Shown here piece by piece: positions 8,973 to 17,596 of a DNA stretch of 64,000 nt (its first letter is position 1; every line of letters begins with the position of its first letter). The notes beneath the pieces were generated by a model, which saw only the letters and a program-made list of their open reading frames with translations, was not told the DNA's origin and did no database searches. The position numbers and the translations under genes were made by a program. Location of the stretch: NCBI GenBank assembly GCA_905214725.1, contig CAJMNH010000003.1, positions 62,001 through 126,000 on the forward strand. The letters run 5' to 3'. This DNA is from an uncultured bacterium (GTDB taxonomy: Bacteria; Bacteroidota; Bacteroidia; Bacteroidales; Rikenellaceae).

Positions 8973-10091
8973 TTAACATTCCCAGAACAGAGCGGCGATT
9001 ACGGCGTCTGATCGTAAGAACCGTTCGGCGGGGATGGAGAGCCGTCCGCCGCATGCGGTCAGATCGCCTGCGTCGAGCCACGGCCGCGCCGCTTCGAGCA
9101 GTGTTTCGAGCCGCGTCCGGCCGAATCGCAGAGCGATCGCCTCCGTGTCGATCCCGTCGGCCGTGCGGAGCGCCGTCATCACGGTTTCGTTGTAATGGTC
9201 GCGTTCGGTGAGCCGTTCCGATTCGTAACGGTCGCCGCCGTCGAGATAACGCCCGATATCGGCTGCCGCCCAGCGACGGCATTCCCCGTCGAACGAATGC
9301 GCCGCAGGCCCGATTCCCAAGTAGGGTTCGCCGCTCCAATAGGCGCTGTTGTGAAGCGCCCGACGGCCGGATCGCGCGAAATTCGAGACTTCGTAATGCT
9401 CGAATCCGGCGTCGGTCAGCGTGCGGTGTACCGTGAGAAACTCCTCTTGGCTCACCTCCTCCGCGACGGGAGCGAATGCGCCCCGCGCCATACGGCGGCC
9501 GAAGGCCGTCTCCGGTTCGATCGTCAAATGGTATGCCGAAATGTGCTGCACGCCCAGCGCCACCGTTTCGCGCAGATTGCGTTTCAACGTCTCGGTTCCG
9601 AATCCGGGTACGCCGAAGATCAGATCGATCGTCACGTTCTTAAATCCCGCGTCCTGTGCCTGCCGCACGGCTTTTCGGGCTGCCGCCGCCGTGTGGCGGC
9701 GATTCATCAGGCGCAGCTCTCCGTCGTCGAACGACTGCACGCCGATCGACAATCGGTCGACCTGCGTACGGGCCAGCCGCGCGAGGTAGTCGGGCGTCAG
9801 GTCGTCGGGATTGGCCTCGACGGTGCACTCCTCCAACTCCGAACAATCGAACAACTCGGCGGCATGACGGATGAACTCCTCCAACTGTTCCGGCGCAAGC
9901 AGCGAGGGGGTTCCTCCGCCGAAATAGATCGTGCGCAATCGGTTTGCGGGCAGGAACTTCGCTTCGCGGCGCAACTCGTCGTGCATCGCCCCGACGACGG
10001 CCTCTTTCAGTCGCAGATCGGCCGATTTGTAGAAGTCGCAGTAGGCGCAGATGCGCTTGCAGAAAGGAATATGAAAATAAAGTCCGGCCAT
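8973..10091 (-). CDS. hemW: Radical SAM heme chaperone HemW
   Basis: A 372-aa radical SAM protein of the HemW/oxygen-independent coproporphyrinogen oxidase-like family, which delivers heme to membrane targets. The cluster motif is C11-x3-C15-x2-C18 in FCKRICAYCDF, followed by GGGTPS and the HemW-type HNSAYWSGEPYLGIGPAAHSF motif. HemN proper has a further Cys after CxxxCxxC, which is absent here (CDFYK), favouring HemW. It stands alone on the minus strand behind a TAAATTTG box. Family sure; heme-chaperone role is by homology. Confidence 0.9.
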   Translation of the reverse strand: MAGLYFHIPFCKRICAYCDFYKSADLRLKEAVVGAMHDELRREAKFLPANRLRTIYFGGGTPSLLAPEQLEEFIRHAAELFDCSELEECTVEANPDDLTPDYLARLARTQVDRLSIGVQSFDDGELRLMNRRHTAAAARKAVRQAQDAGFKNVTIDLIFGVPGFGTETLKRNLRETVALGVQHISAYHLTIEPETAFGRRMARGAFAPVAEEVSQEEFLTVHRTLTDAGFEHYEVSNFARSGRRALHNSAYWSGEPYLGIGPAAHSFDGECRRWAAADIGRYLDGGDRYESERLTERDHYNETVMTALRTADGIDTEAIALRFGRTRLETLLEAARPWLDAGDLTACGGRLSIPAERFLRSDAVIAALFWEC

Positions 10092-10105
10092 TTTTTTGCG
10101 TTCCT

Positions 10106-10113
10106 CAAATTTA
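10106..10113 (-). promoter_or_regulatory. -7 box upstream of hemW
   Basis: The minus strand reads TAAATTTG, matching TAnnTTTG, 14 bp upstream of the hemW ATG, giving a very short leader of under 12 nt. Confidence 0.5.
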
Positions 10114-10226
10114 ACGAAAAAAAATGGAAAAAATTGGGACGTTCCCCGAAAAAACTGAGTAATCGTGTTTTTCTTGCGAGGAATGGATCAATCCGCATGA
10201 AACGAATAGTTGTTTAAAAATTTTAT

Positions 10227-10234
10227 TAATTTTG
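10227..10234 (+). promoter_or_regulatory. -7 box upstream of the threonine/serine exporter operon
   Basis: TAATTTTG matches TAnnTTTG and ends 7 bp before the ATG at 10242, so the leader must be very short. No convincing -33 box at the usual spacing. Confidence 0.45.
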
Positions 10235-10241
10235 CACCGTC

Positions 10242-11009
10242 ATGAGAACGCAAGCGGAACTGACCGAATTGCTCGATTTTATCGCCGAGTACGCCACCTA
10301 CCTGTTGGGATCGGGCGTGCATACCTCGCGCGTGGTGCGCAACACCCGCCGTATCGGGGCTTCGCAGGAGGTCGACGTGCGGCTGACGACCTTTCAGCGC
10401 ACCTCGATCCTGACCCTGCGCGAGGAGGGGAATCCGCAGGTGGTGACGCAGGTGGTCGAAATCCCGCACCTGCCCGTCAGCTTCGAGCGCAATTCCGATC
10501 TCAGTTCACTGAGTTGGGAGGCCGTCGACCGTCGGCTGCCGCTCGCCGTTATCCGCGAGAAATACCGCAAACTGACGGCCAAGCCGCGTATGGATCCGAT
10601 GTTCGTGCTGCTGGTCGTGGGGCTGGCCAACGCTTCGTTCTGCAAACTCTTCAACGGCGACTGGGTCGCCGTGGGAATCGTCTTCACCTCGACGCTGGCG
10701 GGCTTTTCGGCCAAACAGCAGTTGACCAAGGCGGGGGTGAACCACTTCATCATCTTCATCCTTTCGGCGTTCATCGCCTCGCTGTGCGCTTCGTCGGCGT
10801 TGCGTTTCGACTGCACGGCCGAGACGGCCATCGCTACGAGCGTGCTGTTTCTCGTGCCGGGCGTGCCGCTGATCAACGGGGTGATCGACATCGTCGAAGG
10901 GCACATCCTGATCGGATGCAGTCGCCTGATCGGCGCCCTGCTGCTCATTCTCTGCATCGCGGTGGGGCTGTCGGTCACGTTGCTGATGGTTAAAGGGAGT
11001 CTGTTATGA
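10242..11009 (+). CDS. Threonine/serine exporter, N-terminal (ThrE/DUF1212) subunit
   Basis: A 255-aa inner-membrane protein of the ThrE family (PF06738 region). The soluble N-terminal half has the conserved HTSRVVRNTRRIG segment; the C-terminal half has about five membrane helices (FVLLVVGLANASF, FIIFILSAFIASL, VLFLVPGVPLING, LLLILCIAVGLSVTLL). In Corynebacterium ThrE is one polypeptide; here the second half is the next gene, whose start overlaps this stop by 4 bp (ATGA), implying translational coupling and a two-subunit exporter. The substrate is inferred from the family. Confidence 0.88.
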   Translation: MRTQAELTELLDFIAEYATYLLGSGVHTSRVVRNTRRIGASQEVDVRLTTFQRTSILTLREEGNPQVVTQVVEIPHLPVSFERNSDLSSLSWEAVDRRLPLAVIREKYRKLTAKPRMDPMFVLLVVGLANASFCKLFNGDWVAVGIVFTSTLAGFSAKQQLTKAGVNHFIIFILSAFIASLCASSALRFDCTAETAIATSVLFLVPGVPLINGVIDIVEGHILIGCSRLIGALLLILCIAVGLSVTLLMVKGSLL

Positions 11010-11509
11010 TCGCTGCGGATATCATCGTCGACGGATTTTTCGCCGCTATCGCGGCCATCGGCTTCGGAGCCGTCTCCGATCCGCCGCTGCGGGCTTTCCC
11101 TCCGATCGCCCTGCTGGCGGCCGCAGGACACGCCCTGCGCTTCTGTCTGATAACTTATGCGGGGCTCGACATCACGACGGCCACGCTCTGCGCCTCGTTC
11201 CTGATCGGTCTGGGGAGTCTTTGGCTCGGCGGACGGATTTACTGTCCGACGACCGTCCTTTCGATTCCGGCCCTGCTGCCGATGGTGCCCGGAATCTACG
11301 CCTACAAGACGGTTTTCGCCCTGATCATGCTCATGCAGCACACCGCCGACACGGATGCGGCGCGTCAGTATATGGATGCGTTCCTGCTCAATGCGACTGT
11401 AACTTTCAGCGTCGTCTTCATGCTGGCCGTCGGGTCGACCGTGCCGATCTTCCTCTTCCACCGCCGGGCATTCTCGCTTACGCGGCGTCACAAACCCCGC
11501 AAAGTCTAA
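11006..11509 (+). CDS. Threonine/serine exporter, C-terminal (ThrE_2/DUF3815) subunit
   Basis: A 167-aa protein that is almost all membrane helices (about five) and corresponds to the C-terminal half of ThrE-type exporters. GRIYCPTTVLSIPALLPMVPG is the conserved proline-rich loop of this half. Its ATG overlaps the stop of the upstream subunit by 4 bp, so the two should be made in equal amounts and act together in the inner membrane. The DUF6064 gene follows 10 bp downstream. Confidence 0.87.
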   Translation: MIAADIIVDGFFAAIAAIGFGAVSDPPLRAFPPIALLAAAGHALRFCLITYAGLDITTATLCASFLIGLGSLWLGGRIYCPTTVLSIPALLPMVPGIYAYKTVFALIMLMQHTADTDAARQYMDAFLLNATVTFSVVFMLAVGSTVPIFLFHRRAFSLTRRHKPRKV

Positions 11510-11519
11510 TATTCCATCC

Positions 11520-12248
11520 ATGGAGATTTTCTGGAATACCATCGCCCGTTATAATGCCGCCACATGGCCGTGGCAGATCGCGATCGTATTGCTGGCCGCG
11601 CTGCTTACGATTCTGCTTTACGTGCGTCCGACGCAGGGCGTCAAGCGGGCCGTGAAGCTCTTTCTGGCGGGTCTCAACGGATGGATCGCCGTGGTCTATT
11701 ACCTCGTCTATTGCGCGGAGCGCAGTTACAGCAACGTACTGGCCCTCTTCTGGGGAATCATGGCTCTGATCTGGCTCTACGATCTCTTTGCCGATTTCAC
11801 GCGGTTCGAACGCACGTCGCGTCCCAACGGTTTCGCTCTGCTGCTCTACCTCATGCCGCTGGCCTATCCGCTCTGCTCGCTGGCGCGCGGACTGTCGTTT
11901 CCGATGATGACCATGCCCGTGATGCCCTGTTCGGTGGCGGTCTTCACCATCGGCCTGATGCTGGCCTTCACGCGCCGCATCAACATCTTTCTGGCGCTTT
12001 TCCTCTGCCATTGGGCGCTGATCGGGCTGGCGAAGGTCTACTTTTTCGGCATCCCCGAAGATTTCCTGCTGGCCGCGTCGACCGTGCCGGCGCTCTACCT
12101 CTTCTTCCGCGAATACATCGCCGGAAACAGTGAATTGCACACCAAGCCCGATGCGCGGACGCTCAACGGTTTGCTGATTCTGCTCTGCATCGTCATCGGT
12201 CTCTTCTTCACCGCCACGCTGCTGCACCAAATACGGCTCTACGTCTGA
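11520..12248 (+). CDS. DUF6064 family integral membrane protein
   Basis: A 242-aa polytopic protein with about seven predicted helices (WPWQIAIVLLAALLTILLY, WIAVVYYLVYC, VLALFWGIMALIWLYDLF and on to LLILLCIVIGLFFTATLL). The short N-terminus MEIFWNTIARYNAATWP and the overall pattern match the DUF6064 family, whose function is unknown. Third gene of the exporter operon, 10 bp after the ThrE C-terminal subunit, so it may be an accessory membrane component; that is inference from position only. Confidence 0.75.
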   Translation: MEIFWNTIARYNAATWPWQIAIVLLAALLTILLYVRPTQGVKRAVKLFLAGLNGWIAVVYYLVYCAERSYSNVLALFWGIMALIWLYDLFADFTRFERTSRPNGFALLLYLMPLAYPLCSLARGLSFPMMTMPVMPCSVAVFTIGLMLAFTRRINIFLALFLCHWALIGLAKVYFFGIPEDFLLAASTVPALYLFFREYIAGNSELHTKPDARTLNGLLILLCIVIGLFFTATLLHQIRLYV

Positions 12249-12305
12249 CGGAGAAATCGCGGCGATACTTCTGCGGATTTCATAGGCGGGAATCCGAAAA
12301 ATTCG

Positions 12306-12324
12306 TAACTTTGTCGTCCGACAA
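12306..12324 (+). promoter_or_regulatory. -7 box and small dyad of the UvrD-type helicase gene
   Basis: TAACTTTG (12306-12313) matches TAnnTTTG. A 6-bp inverted repeat TTGTCG-TC-CGACAA (12311-12324) begins inside the box and spans the expected start site. Because transcription should begin after about 12318, an in-frame TTG start at 12311 cannot be used and the ATG at 12335 is the real start. Confidence 0.65.
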
Positions 12325-12334
12325 GTACGAAACA

Positions 12335-14824
12335 ATGGAATCAACGATATTACAGGGGCTCAACCCCGCCCAGCGCGCCGCCGTCGAGGCTTACGACTCC
12401 GCGTCGCTCATCATCGCCGGCGCCGGTTCGGGCAAGACCCGCGTGCTGACGTCGCGCATCGCCTACATGATGGAGCGGGGCGTCGCTCCGTTCAACATTC
12501 TGGCGCTCACCTTTACCAACAAGGCTGCCGAGCAGATGCGCGAACGCATCCGGCAGATGGTGCCCGACGGGCGGAGCCGGTATATCTTTATGGGCACCTT
12601 CCACTCGATTTTCGCCCGCATTCTGCGCACCGAAGCCGAACGTATCGGATTCCCTGCGAATTTCACGATCTACGATGCGTCTGACGCGAAGAATCTGCTG
12701 AAAGCCATCGTCAAGGAGATGAATCTTCCCGACGACAAGTACAAACCCAACATGCTGGCGTCGCGCATCTCGTTTTTCAAGAACGGATTGATAACCCCCG
12801 GCGCCTATCTGGCCAATTCGGTGCACGCTACCGAGGATCAGCGGGCGCAGATTCCCGAGTTCGGCAATATCTACAATGTTTACTGCCAGCGCTGCAAGCA
12901 CAACGGGGCGATGGATTTCGACGACCTGCTGCTGCAGACCAACATCCTGCTGCGCGACTGTCCCGACGTGCTGGAACGCTATCAGAAACAGTTCAAGTAT
13001 ATTCTGGTCGACGAGTATCAGGATACCAACTATGCGCAATATATCATTATCCGCCGTCTGTCGCAGCGTCACGGCAAGGTCTGCGTCGTAGGCGACGACG
13101 CGCAGTCGATCTATTCGTTCCGCGGCGCCAAGATCGAGAACATCCTCTCCTTTCAGCGCGATTATCCCGAAGCGAAGGTCTTCAAGCTGGAGCAGAACTA
13201 CCGTTCGACGCGCACGATCGTCGAGGCGGCCAACTCGGTGATCGTCCACAATTCGCGCCGCATGGAGAAGAAGTGTTTCTCGGAGGGTGACGAGGGCGAG
13301 AAGATCCGCGTGTTGAAGGCCTACACCGACCGCGAGGAGGCCGAGTTGGTCGTGCAGGACCTGCGCGATAAGGTACGCACGTCGGGCGATGCGTGGAACG
13401 AGGCGGCGATCTTGTACCGCACCAACAACCAGTCGCAGGCGCTCGAAGAGTCGCTGCGCCGCCGGGGCATTCCCTACCGTATCTACAAGGGGGCGTCGTT
13501 CTACGACCGCAAGGAGATCAAGGACATGCTGGCTTATATCCGACTGGTGGTCAATCCGCGCGACGACGAAGCGTTTCGGCGCATCGTCAACTATCCGGCG
13601 CGCGGTATCGGCGATACGACCGTGCAGCGCATCGCCCAGCTCGCTGCCGAGCGCGGCGTATCGATGTGGGAGGCGGTCGACGCGCTGGTTGCGGAGCCGG
13701 TGAGCGATCCCGTACAGCGCACCATCGTGCGCAAGGTCGCGGAGTTCGTGGCGCTCGTCCGCGCGTTGTCGCTCGAACGTACGGAGAAAGAGCTTTACGA
13801 CTTCGGTATGGAGGTGGCGTCGCGTTCGGGGATTCTGGGGCTTTACCGCAGGGAAAATACCCCCGAGGCGATTTCTGCGCTGGACAATATTGAGGAGCTG
13901 CTCAATTCGATGCAGCTCTTCAAGGAGCAGCGCGACGCGGAGATTCGCGCGGGCGAGGAGCTTGCAGAGGCGACCGTCGATGAGTGGTTGCAGAGCGTGA
14001 CGCTCGCTACCGACATGGACAAGAAGGAGAATGCGGGCGACGACGACAAGGTGACGCTGATGACCGTCCACTCGGCCAAGGGGTTGGAGTTCAAATACGT
14101 CTACATCGTCGGACTGGAGGAGAACCTCTTTCCGTCGCAGCGCGCGGCCGAATCGCCCGAAGGGTTCGAGGAGGAACGGCGTCTGTTCTATGTGGCGCTC
14201 ACGCGCGCCAAGTGCAGTGCGGTGCTCTCCTACGCCGAAACGCGCTTCAAGTGGGGCAACATGGAGTTCTCGCATCCGAGTTGTTTTCTGCGCGAGATAG
14301 ATCCGCAGTATCTTGACGGAGCATCCGATGCGGGTGCGGCTCCCGTCCGCGAGGAGGCCGCCGCCGGAGGCCGCACGGCGCTCGAAGAACTGCGCCGGCG
14401 TTTCGACGTGCGCTATCAGCAGAAAGCGGCCGGATCGGGCGGCGTACAGCGGCAGGGTTTCGGCGGGCGGGGACGGAGCTTCGGCGGCGGAACGTCCGGC
14501 GATCGCTTCGGCGTTTCCCGACCGGAAGGAGCCGGCGGCGCTCCGCAATTCGGCGGCGCGAATCCCGCCGTCCGCCGTCCGGCGCTGCAACGTCCCGTTG
14601 CGCCGGAAAATCTGCGGCGGCTCAATGCCGGCGCCGCGCCCGTAGCGGGAAATCCCGCTGCTTCGGGTTATGCGACGGGCGATCGGGTCGAGCATCCCAA
14701 ATTCGGCCGCGGTACGATCGTGCGCATCGAGACGCTGGCGGCCGATCACAAACTGGTCGTCGCCTTCGAGGAGTACGGCGAGAAAACCTTGCTGGCGAAA
14801 TTCGCCAAACTGACGAAAATATAA
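12335..14824 (+). CDS. UvrD/PcrA-type superfamily 1 DNA helicase
   Basis: An 829-aa 3'-5' DNA helicase of the UvrD/PcrA family. The Q motif is in GLNPAQRAAVE; Walker A is GAGSGKT with Lys34; ILVDEYQDTN is the Walker B DExx motif; VVGDDAQSIYSFRGA is motif III; LMTVHSAKGLEFKYVYIVGLEE and FYVALTRAK are motifs V and VI. Residues ~675-785 are a Gly/Ala/Arg-rich disordered linker, followed by a C-terminal PcrA-like Tudor-type module (GDRVEHPKFGRGTIVRIETL) known to contact RNA polymerase. The usual UvrD is about 720 aa; the extra length is mostly the linker. Probably acts in nucleotide excision and transcription-coupled repair. Start chosen from the promoter position. Confidence 0.93.
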   Translation: MESTILQGLNPAQRAAVEAYDSASLIIAGAGSGKTRVLTSRIAYMMERGVAPFNILALTFTNKAAEQMRERIRQMVPDGRSRYIFMGTFHSIFARILRTEAERIGFPANFTIYDASDAKNLLKAIVKEMNLPDDKYKPNMLASRISFFKNGLITPGAYLANSVHATEDQRAQIPEFGNIYNVYCQRCKHNGAMDFDDLLLQTNILLRDCPDVLERYQKQFKYILVDEYQDTNYAQYIIIRRLSQRHGKVCVVGDDAQSIYSFRGAKIENILSFQRDYPEAKVFKLEQNYRSTRTIVEAANSVIVHNSRRMEKKCFSEGDEGEKIRVLKAYTDREEAELVVQDLRDKVRTSGDAWNEAAILYRTNNQSQALEESLRRRGIPYRIYKGASFYDRKEIKDMLAYIRLVVNPRDDEAFRRIVNYPARGIGDTTVQRIAQLAAERGVSMWEAVDALVAEPVSDPVQRTIVRKVAEFVALVRALSLERTEKELYDFGMEVASRSGILGLYRRENTPEAISALDNIEELLNSMQLFKEQRDAEIRAGEELAEATVDEWLQSVTLATDMDKKENAGDDDKVTLMTVHSAKGLEFKYVYIVGLEENLFPSQRAAESPEGFEEERRLFYVALTRAKCSAVLSYAETRFKWGNMEFSHPSCFLREIDPQYLDGASDAGAAPVREEAAAGGRTALEELRRRFDVRYQQKAAGSGGVQRQGFGGRGRSFGGGTSGDRFGVSRPEGAGGAPQFGGANPAVRRPALQRPVAPENLRRLNAGAAPVAGNPAASGYATGDRVEHPKFGRGTIVRIETLAADHKLVVAFEEYGEKTLLAKFAKLTKI

Positions 14825-14869
14825 GCATTTAACCCCTGCGGTGAGAACCGGAACGAAAACGAGCGTAAA

Positions 14870-15799
14870 ATGGAAGCACCATTGGTGTCGGTTTGCATGA
14901 CCGCCTACAACCACGCGCCCTACATCGCCCGCGCGATCGAGGGGGTCTTGGCGCAGCAGACCGGTTTTACGGTCGAATTGGTGGTAAGCGACGATTGCAG
15001 CGCGGACGCGACGGCGGCGATCTGCCGCGATTATGCCGCGCGTTACCCCGATTGCGTCCGGTTCGTGACGGGGCCGGTCAATGTGGGAATGCGTGCCAAC
15101 TACCGCCGTACGGTCGAGGCGTGCCGGGGCCGATACGTCGCGATGTGCGACGGCGACGACTGGTGGTGCGACCCGCACAAACTGCAACGGCAGGTCGAGA
15201 TGTTGGAGGCGGACGCCGCATGCGGAATGTGCTATACCCGTTCCGAACGCCGCTTCGAAACGACGGGCGCACGGCGTCGCTATCCGGCGGGCGAATTGTT
15301 CTGCGATTTCGACCGGCTGCTGTTCGACAATACGGTCGAGAACTGTACGGCCGTCGCACGGCGGGAGTTGGTGCTGCGCTACTATGCCGAGGTGCGGCCG
15401 GAAGAGCATCCCGAGTGGCTGACGGACGACGCGCCGATGTGGATCTGGTTTGCGGCGTGCAGCCGTATCCGCGCATCGGAGGAGGTGACGGCCGTGCACC
15501 GCATGTTGCCGCAGAGCGTCAGCCAGAGCGGGGCCTACCGCCGGCGGATCGCCTTCTGCGACTCGCTGTGCGACATCTCCCTTTGGTTCGACGCCCGTTA
15601 CGGGACGGGGCGTCATGCGCGGGCGTTGCAGCGGCGGCGCATGGAGGTGGCGTTGTGGGTGCTGTCGCACGATGGGACGACGGGGGAGTACCTTGCTCGC
15701 TGGAATCGTGATGTGCGGCGTCATCCGCAGCTTGTCTTCGATGCGGCGGGCTACGGTTTGCTGGTGAAAAAATGGCTGCGACGGCGGCCGAAACGATAG
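14870..15799 (+). CDS. GT2-family glycosyltransferase
   Basis: A 309-aa GT-A fold glycosyltransferase. VSVCMTAYNHAPYI is the N-terminal strand and loop, VVSDDCSADAT the nucleotide-binding segment, and CDGDDWW the DxD-type metal/sugar-nucleotide motif near residue 100. The C-terminal ~200 residues are less conserved and contain basic stretches (WLRRRPKR end) compatible with peripheral membrane association. Probably adds a sugar to a cell-surface glycan; donor and acceptor cannot be told. It lies 45 bp after the helicase and only 4 bp before endonuclease III, so it is in the same transcript as repair genes without an obvious functional link. Confidence 0.85.
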   Translation: MEAPLVSVCMTAYNHAPYIARAIEGVLAQQTGFTVELVVSDDCSADATAAICRDYAARYPDCVRFVTGPVNVGMRANYRRTVEACRGRYVAMCDGDDWWCDPHKLQRQVEMLEADAACGMCYTRSERRFETTGARRRYPAGELFCDFDRLLFDNTVENCTAVARRELVLRYYAEVRPEEHPEWLTDDAPMWIWFAACSRIRASEEVTAVHRMLPQSVSQSGAYRRRIAFCDSLCDISLWFDARYGTGRHARALQRRRMEVALWVLSHDGTTGEYLARWNRDVRRHPQLVFDAAGYGLLVKKWLRRRPKR

Positions 15800-15803
15800 A
15801 GCT

Positions 15804-16454
15804 ATGACATTGAAGGAACGTTATGCGGGCGTGATCGGCTGGTTCGAGGCCAATATGCCCGTTGCCGAGAGCGAATTGCGCTACAAGAGCCCTTACGAGC
15901 TGCTGGTGGCGGTGATCCTTTCTGCGCAGTGTACCGACAAGCGGGTCAATATGACCACGCCGGCGCTTTTCGAGGCCTATCCCACGCCCGAGGCGATGGC
16001 GCAGGCCGCACCCGAGGAGATTTACGCCTACATCAAGAGCATCTCCTATCCCAACAACAAAGCCAAAAATCTCGCCGGCATGGCGCGAATGCTCTGCACG
16101 GAGTTCGGCGGCGTGGTGCCGTCGGATCTCGAGGAGTTGCAGCGGCTGCCCGGAGTAGGCCGTAAAACCGCCAATGTCGTGGGCGCGGTCATCTGGGGCA
16201 AGGAGGTGATGCCCGTCGATACCCACGTCTTCCGCGTCTCGGCCCGCATCGGACTCACCCGCGGGGCCAAAACCCCGCTCCAGACCGAGCTGCAACTCGA
16301 AAAGAACATTCCTTCGCATCTGTTGCCCGTAGCCCATCACTGGCTGATTCTTCACGGCCGTTACGTCTGTACGGCGCGGGCTCCGAAGTGTGCGACCTGC
16401 GGCATCCGCCCGTGGTGCCGGAGCTATGAGAAGCAGAAAATCTCGGATAAGTAG
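15804..16454 (+). CDS. nth: Endonuclease III (DNA glycosylase/AP lyase)
   Basis: A 216-aa helix-hairpin-helix DNA glycosylase that removes oxidised pyrimidines and cleaves AP sites. The HhH motif LPGVGRKTANVV contains the catalytic Lys121, and Asp139 lies in PVDTHVFR. The C-terminal 4Fe-4S cluster ligands are complete: Cys189-x6-Cys196-x2-Cys199-x5-Cys205. Length matches the family (about 211-215). Located 4 bp after the GT2 gene, with a helicase upstream. Confidence 0.97.
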   Translation: MTLKERYAGVIGWFEANMPVAESELRYKSPYELLVAVILSAQCTDKRVNMTTPALFEAYPTPEAMAQAAPEEIYAYIKSISYPNNKAKNLAGMARMLCTEFGGVVPSDLEELQRLPGVGRKTANVVGAVIWGKEVMPVDTHVFRVSARIGLTRGAKTPLQTELQLEKNIPSHLLPVAHHWLILHGRYVCTARAPKCATCGIRPWCRSYEKQKISDK

Positions 16455-16474
16455 GAAAATTCCGATCCTTTTGT

Positions 16475-16482
16475 TATCTTTG
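16475..16482 (+). promoter_or_regulatory. -7 box just upstream of the DHH phosphoesterase gene
   Basis: TATCTTTG matches TAnnTTTG perfectly but ends only 5 bp before the ATG at 16488, so the transcript would start at or next to the start codon. Confidence 0.5.
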
Positions 16483-16487
16483 AAGCG

Positions 16488-17528
16488 ATGAAGATTGACA
16501 GTGCAAAGATCGGGGCGCTCCGTGAACTGCTCGCCGCACCTCACCGTAAAATCGTACTGGTGGCCCACACCAATCCCGACGGCGATGCCATCGGGGCTTC
16601 GACGGCATGGCGGGAAGCGCTCGTGACGATGGGGCACGAGGTGACGATGATCGTCCCCAACAAATACCCCTATTTTCTCGACTGGATGCCGGACATCCGC
16701 GAAGTGGTGATCTTCCGGTTCGCTTCCGATCAGGCGCTCGAAGCTATTCGCGAGGCGGATATCGTCTTCTGTCTCGATTTCAACTCCCTGTCGCGGCTCG
16801 AAGCGCTCAGTGACGCGCTGGCCGAGAATACCGCTGCGCGGCGCGTGCTGATCGACCATCACCTCTCGCCCGACGACGGATTCGACCTCCAATTCTCCTA
16901 TCCCGAGGCGTCGAGCACCTGCTTCCTGCTCTACTGCATCATCGAACAGCTCTGCGGTACGGAGATCATTACCCGCAAGATGGCCGAGTCGCTCTATGTG
17001 GGCATGATGACCGATACGGGCAATTTCTCCTTCTCGTTTCTCACGCCGGCGCTCTACCGCGCTTTGGCGGTGCTGGTCGAGAAGGGACTCGATATTCCCA
17101 GCATTCACAACAACGTCTATAACGGTTACACGGAAGACCGCGCTCGTCTGTTCGGCTATGCAATCCACCGCAAGATGAACATCATCGAGGAGGGTACGGT
17201 GGCCTACATGTCGCTCACCGAAGCCGAGATGCGCCGCTATCGGTTCCAGCAGGGCGATAGCGAGGGCTTCGTAAATTACCCGCTGACGATCAGGAAGATG
17301 AAGATGTCGGCCATGTTCCTCGGCCACCACAAGTTCATCCGTGTTTCGCTGCGCTCGCGCGGCGATGTGGACGTCAACCTCTTTGCCCGCAAGTATTTCG
17401 ACGGCGGCGGTCACAAGAACGCCGCAGGGGGCAAATCCTATGTCTCGATGGACGAGACGATCGCTCATTATATCCGTTCGGTCGAGGAGTTTGCCCGCGA
17501 GGGCGGCCTCGATTCCCCCTCCCTTTAG
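16488..17528 (+). CDS. DHH/DHHA1 phosphoesterase, NrnA-like (nanoRNase/pAp phosphatase)
   Basis: A 346-aa cytoplasmic phosphoesterase. HTNPDGDAIGAS, LDFNS, the DHH signature in LIDHHLS and MMTDTGNFSFS are the four metal-binding motifs of the DHH domain; FDGGGHKNAAGGKS near the end is the DHHA1 substrate-binding motif. NrnA-type enzymes degrade 2-5 nt RNAs and dephosphorylate pAp. Length (about 310-350) fits NrnA rather than RecJ. Separate promoter from nth, with a nearly leaderless arrangement. Confidence 0.9.
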   Translation: MKIDSAKIGALRELLAAPHRKIVLVAHTNPDGDAIGASTAWREALVTMGHEVTMIVPNKYPYFLDWMPDIREVVIFRFASDQALEAIREADIVFCLDFNSLSRLEALSDALAENTAARRVLIDHHLSPDDGFDLQFSYPEASSTCFLLYCIIEQLCGTEIITRKMAESLYVGMMTDTGNFSFSFLTPALYRALAVLVEKGLDIPSIHNNVYNGYTEDRARLFGYAIHRKMNIIEEGTVAYMSLTEAEMRRYRFQQGDSEGFVNYPLTIRKMKMSAMFLGHHKFIRVSLRSRGDVDVNLFARKYFDGGGHKNAAGGKSYVSMDETIAHYIRSVEEFAREGGLDSPSL

Positions 17529-17596
17529 TCGCTCGGTCCGAAACCGCGTCCGATGGAGAAGAAGCATTTGAATTTCAAAACCTGAAACTTCTATAA

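Noticed and set aside
12350..15724. 1,124-codon open frame on the minus strand
   Set aside because: Antisense to the UvrD-type helicase and GT2 genes; same compositional artefact.
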